Origin: Planctomycetes bacterium RIFCSPHIGHO2_12_FULL_52_36
Lineage (GTDB): Bacteria > Planctomycetota > Brocadiia > Brocadiales > Bathyanammoxibiaceae
DNA length: 6,684 nucleotides
NCBI GenBank assembly: GCA_001828545.1
Contig: MHYW01000046.1
Location: 1-6,684 of the forward strand
Reading direction: 5' to 3'
Under the pieces are notes generated by a model, which had not been told where the DNA came from, searched no databases, and saw only the letters and a program-made list of their open reading frames with translations. Shown here piece after piece: positions 5,641-6,684 of the stretch. Made by a program: the position numbers and the translations under genes. Position 1 is the stretch's first letter. Every line of letters begins with the position of its first letter.

Positions 5641-5715
5641 GTAAGCATAGAGCCCAAGAGATGGTCTTGTGAAACCGAAGTTAGAAGCCCGCGAAAAGCC
5701 GGGATGAGATTTTCT

Positions 5716-6684
<969 letters not shown>

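Noticed and set aside
5655..5703. Short hairpins in the rRNA leader (CAAGA/TCTTG, CCCG/CGGG) as RNase III sites
   Set aside because: The stems are only 4-5 bp, and the true processing stem would pair with sequence downstream of 16S, which is outside the window.

Overview
The window looks like chromosomal DNA from an anammox planctomycete (Brocadiales-like). The main evidence is the partial 16S rRNA gene at the right end. It contains the exact 18-base target of the all-anammox probe Amx368 (6111-6128) and the exact target of the planctomycete probe Pla46 (5761-5778); both probe sequences are recalled from memory. The region that genus-level anammox probes use (about 6563-6584) does not match the Brocadia/Kuenenia or Scalindua targets I remember, so the genus is left open. 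No clear Shine-Dalgarno sequence precedes any of the four protein genes, and two of them appear to start with TTG.

Layout, all on the + strand. Positions 1-64 are a short upstream stretch with degenerate direct repeats. Positions 65-4393 hold three tightly packed genes, probably one transcription unit: a family-2 membrane glycosyltransferase, a radical SAM/SPASM-like protein (20-bp gap) and a complete UvrD/PcrA helicase (4-bp gap). Positions 4394-4522 are a spacer carrying one palindrome that overlaps the helicase stop codon, a second GTAG-hairpin, and a near-consensus sigma70-type promoter. Positions 4523-5476 encode the acetyl-CoA carboxylase alpha subunit (accA). Positions 5477-5715 hold a perfect-consensus -35/-10 rRNA promoter and a leader with a hairpin followed by a boxA-like sequence. 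The 16S rRNA gene starts near 5716 and is cut by the window edge at about 60% of its length. I saw no tRNA, CRISPR array, transposase gene or convincing U-tract terminator.

How the genes relate. The helicase is a DNA-repair/replication housekeeping protein. AccA makes malonyl-CoA for fatty acid synthesis, which in an anammox cell would also feed ladderane lipids. The glycosyltransferase probably acts on a polyprenyl-phosphate carrier at the membrane. The radical SAM protein's substrate is unknown.

The most interesting signal is a family of four short palindromic elements, each beginning GTAG (1453-1482, 3207-3235, 4385-4422, 4431-4463). Two lie inside conserved protein genes. Both are read in the same frame and add about ten Gly/Arg/Pro-rich residues in what should be surface loops. 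A third supplies the helicase's stop codon. The internal stem bases differ between copies but stay paired. This resembles REP elements mobilised by IS200-like (RAYT) transposases, and also the palindromic elements of Rickettsia that insert in frame into genes.
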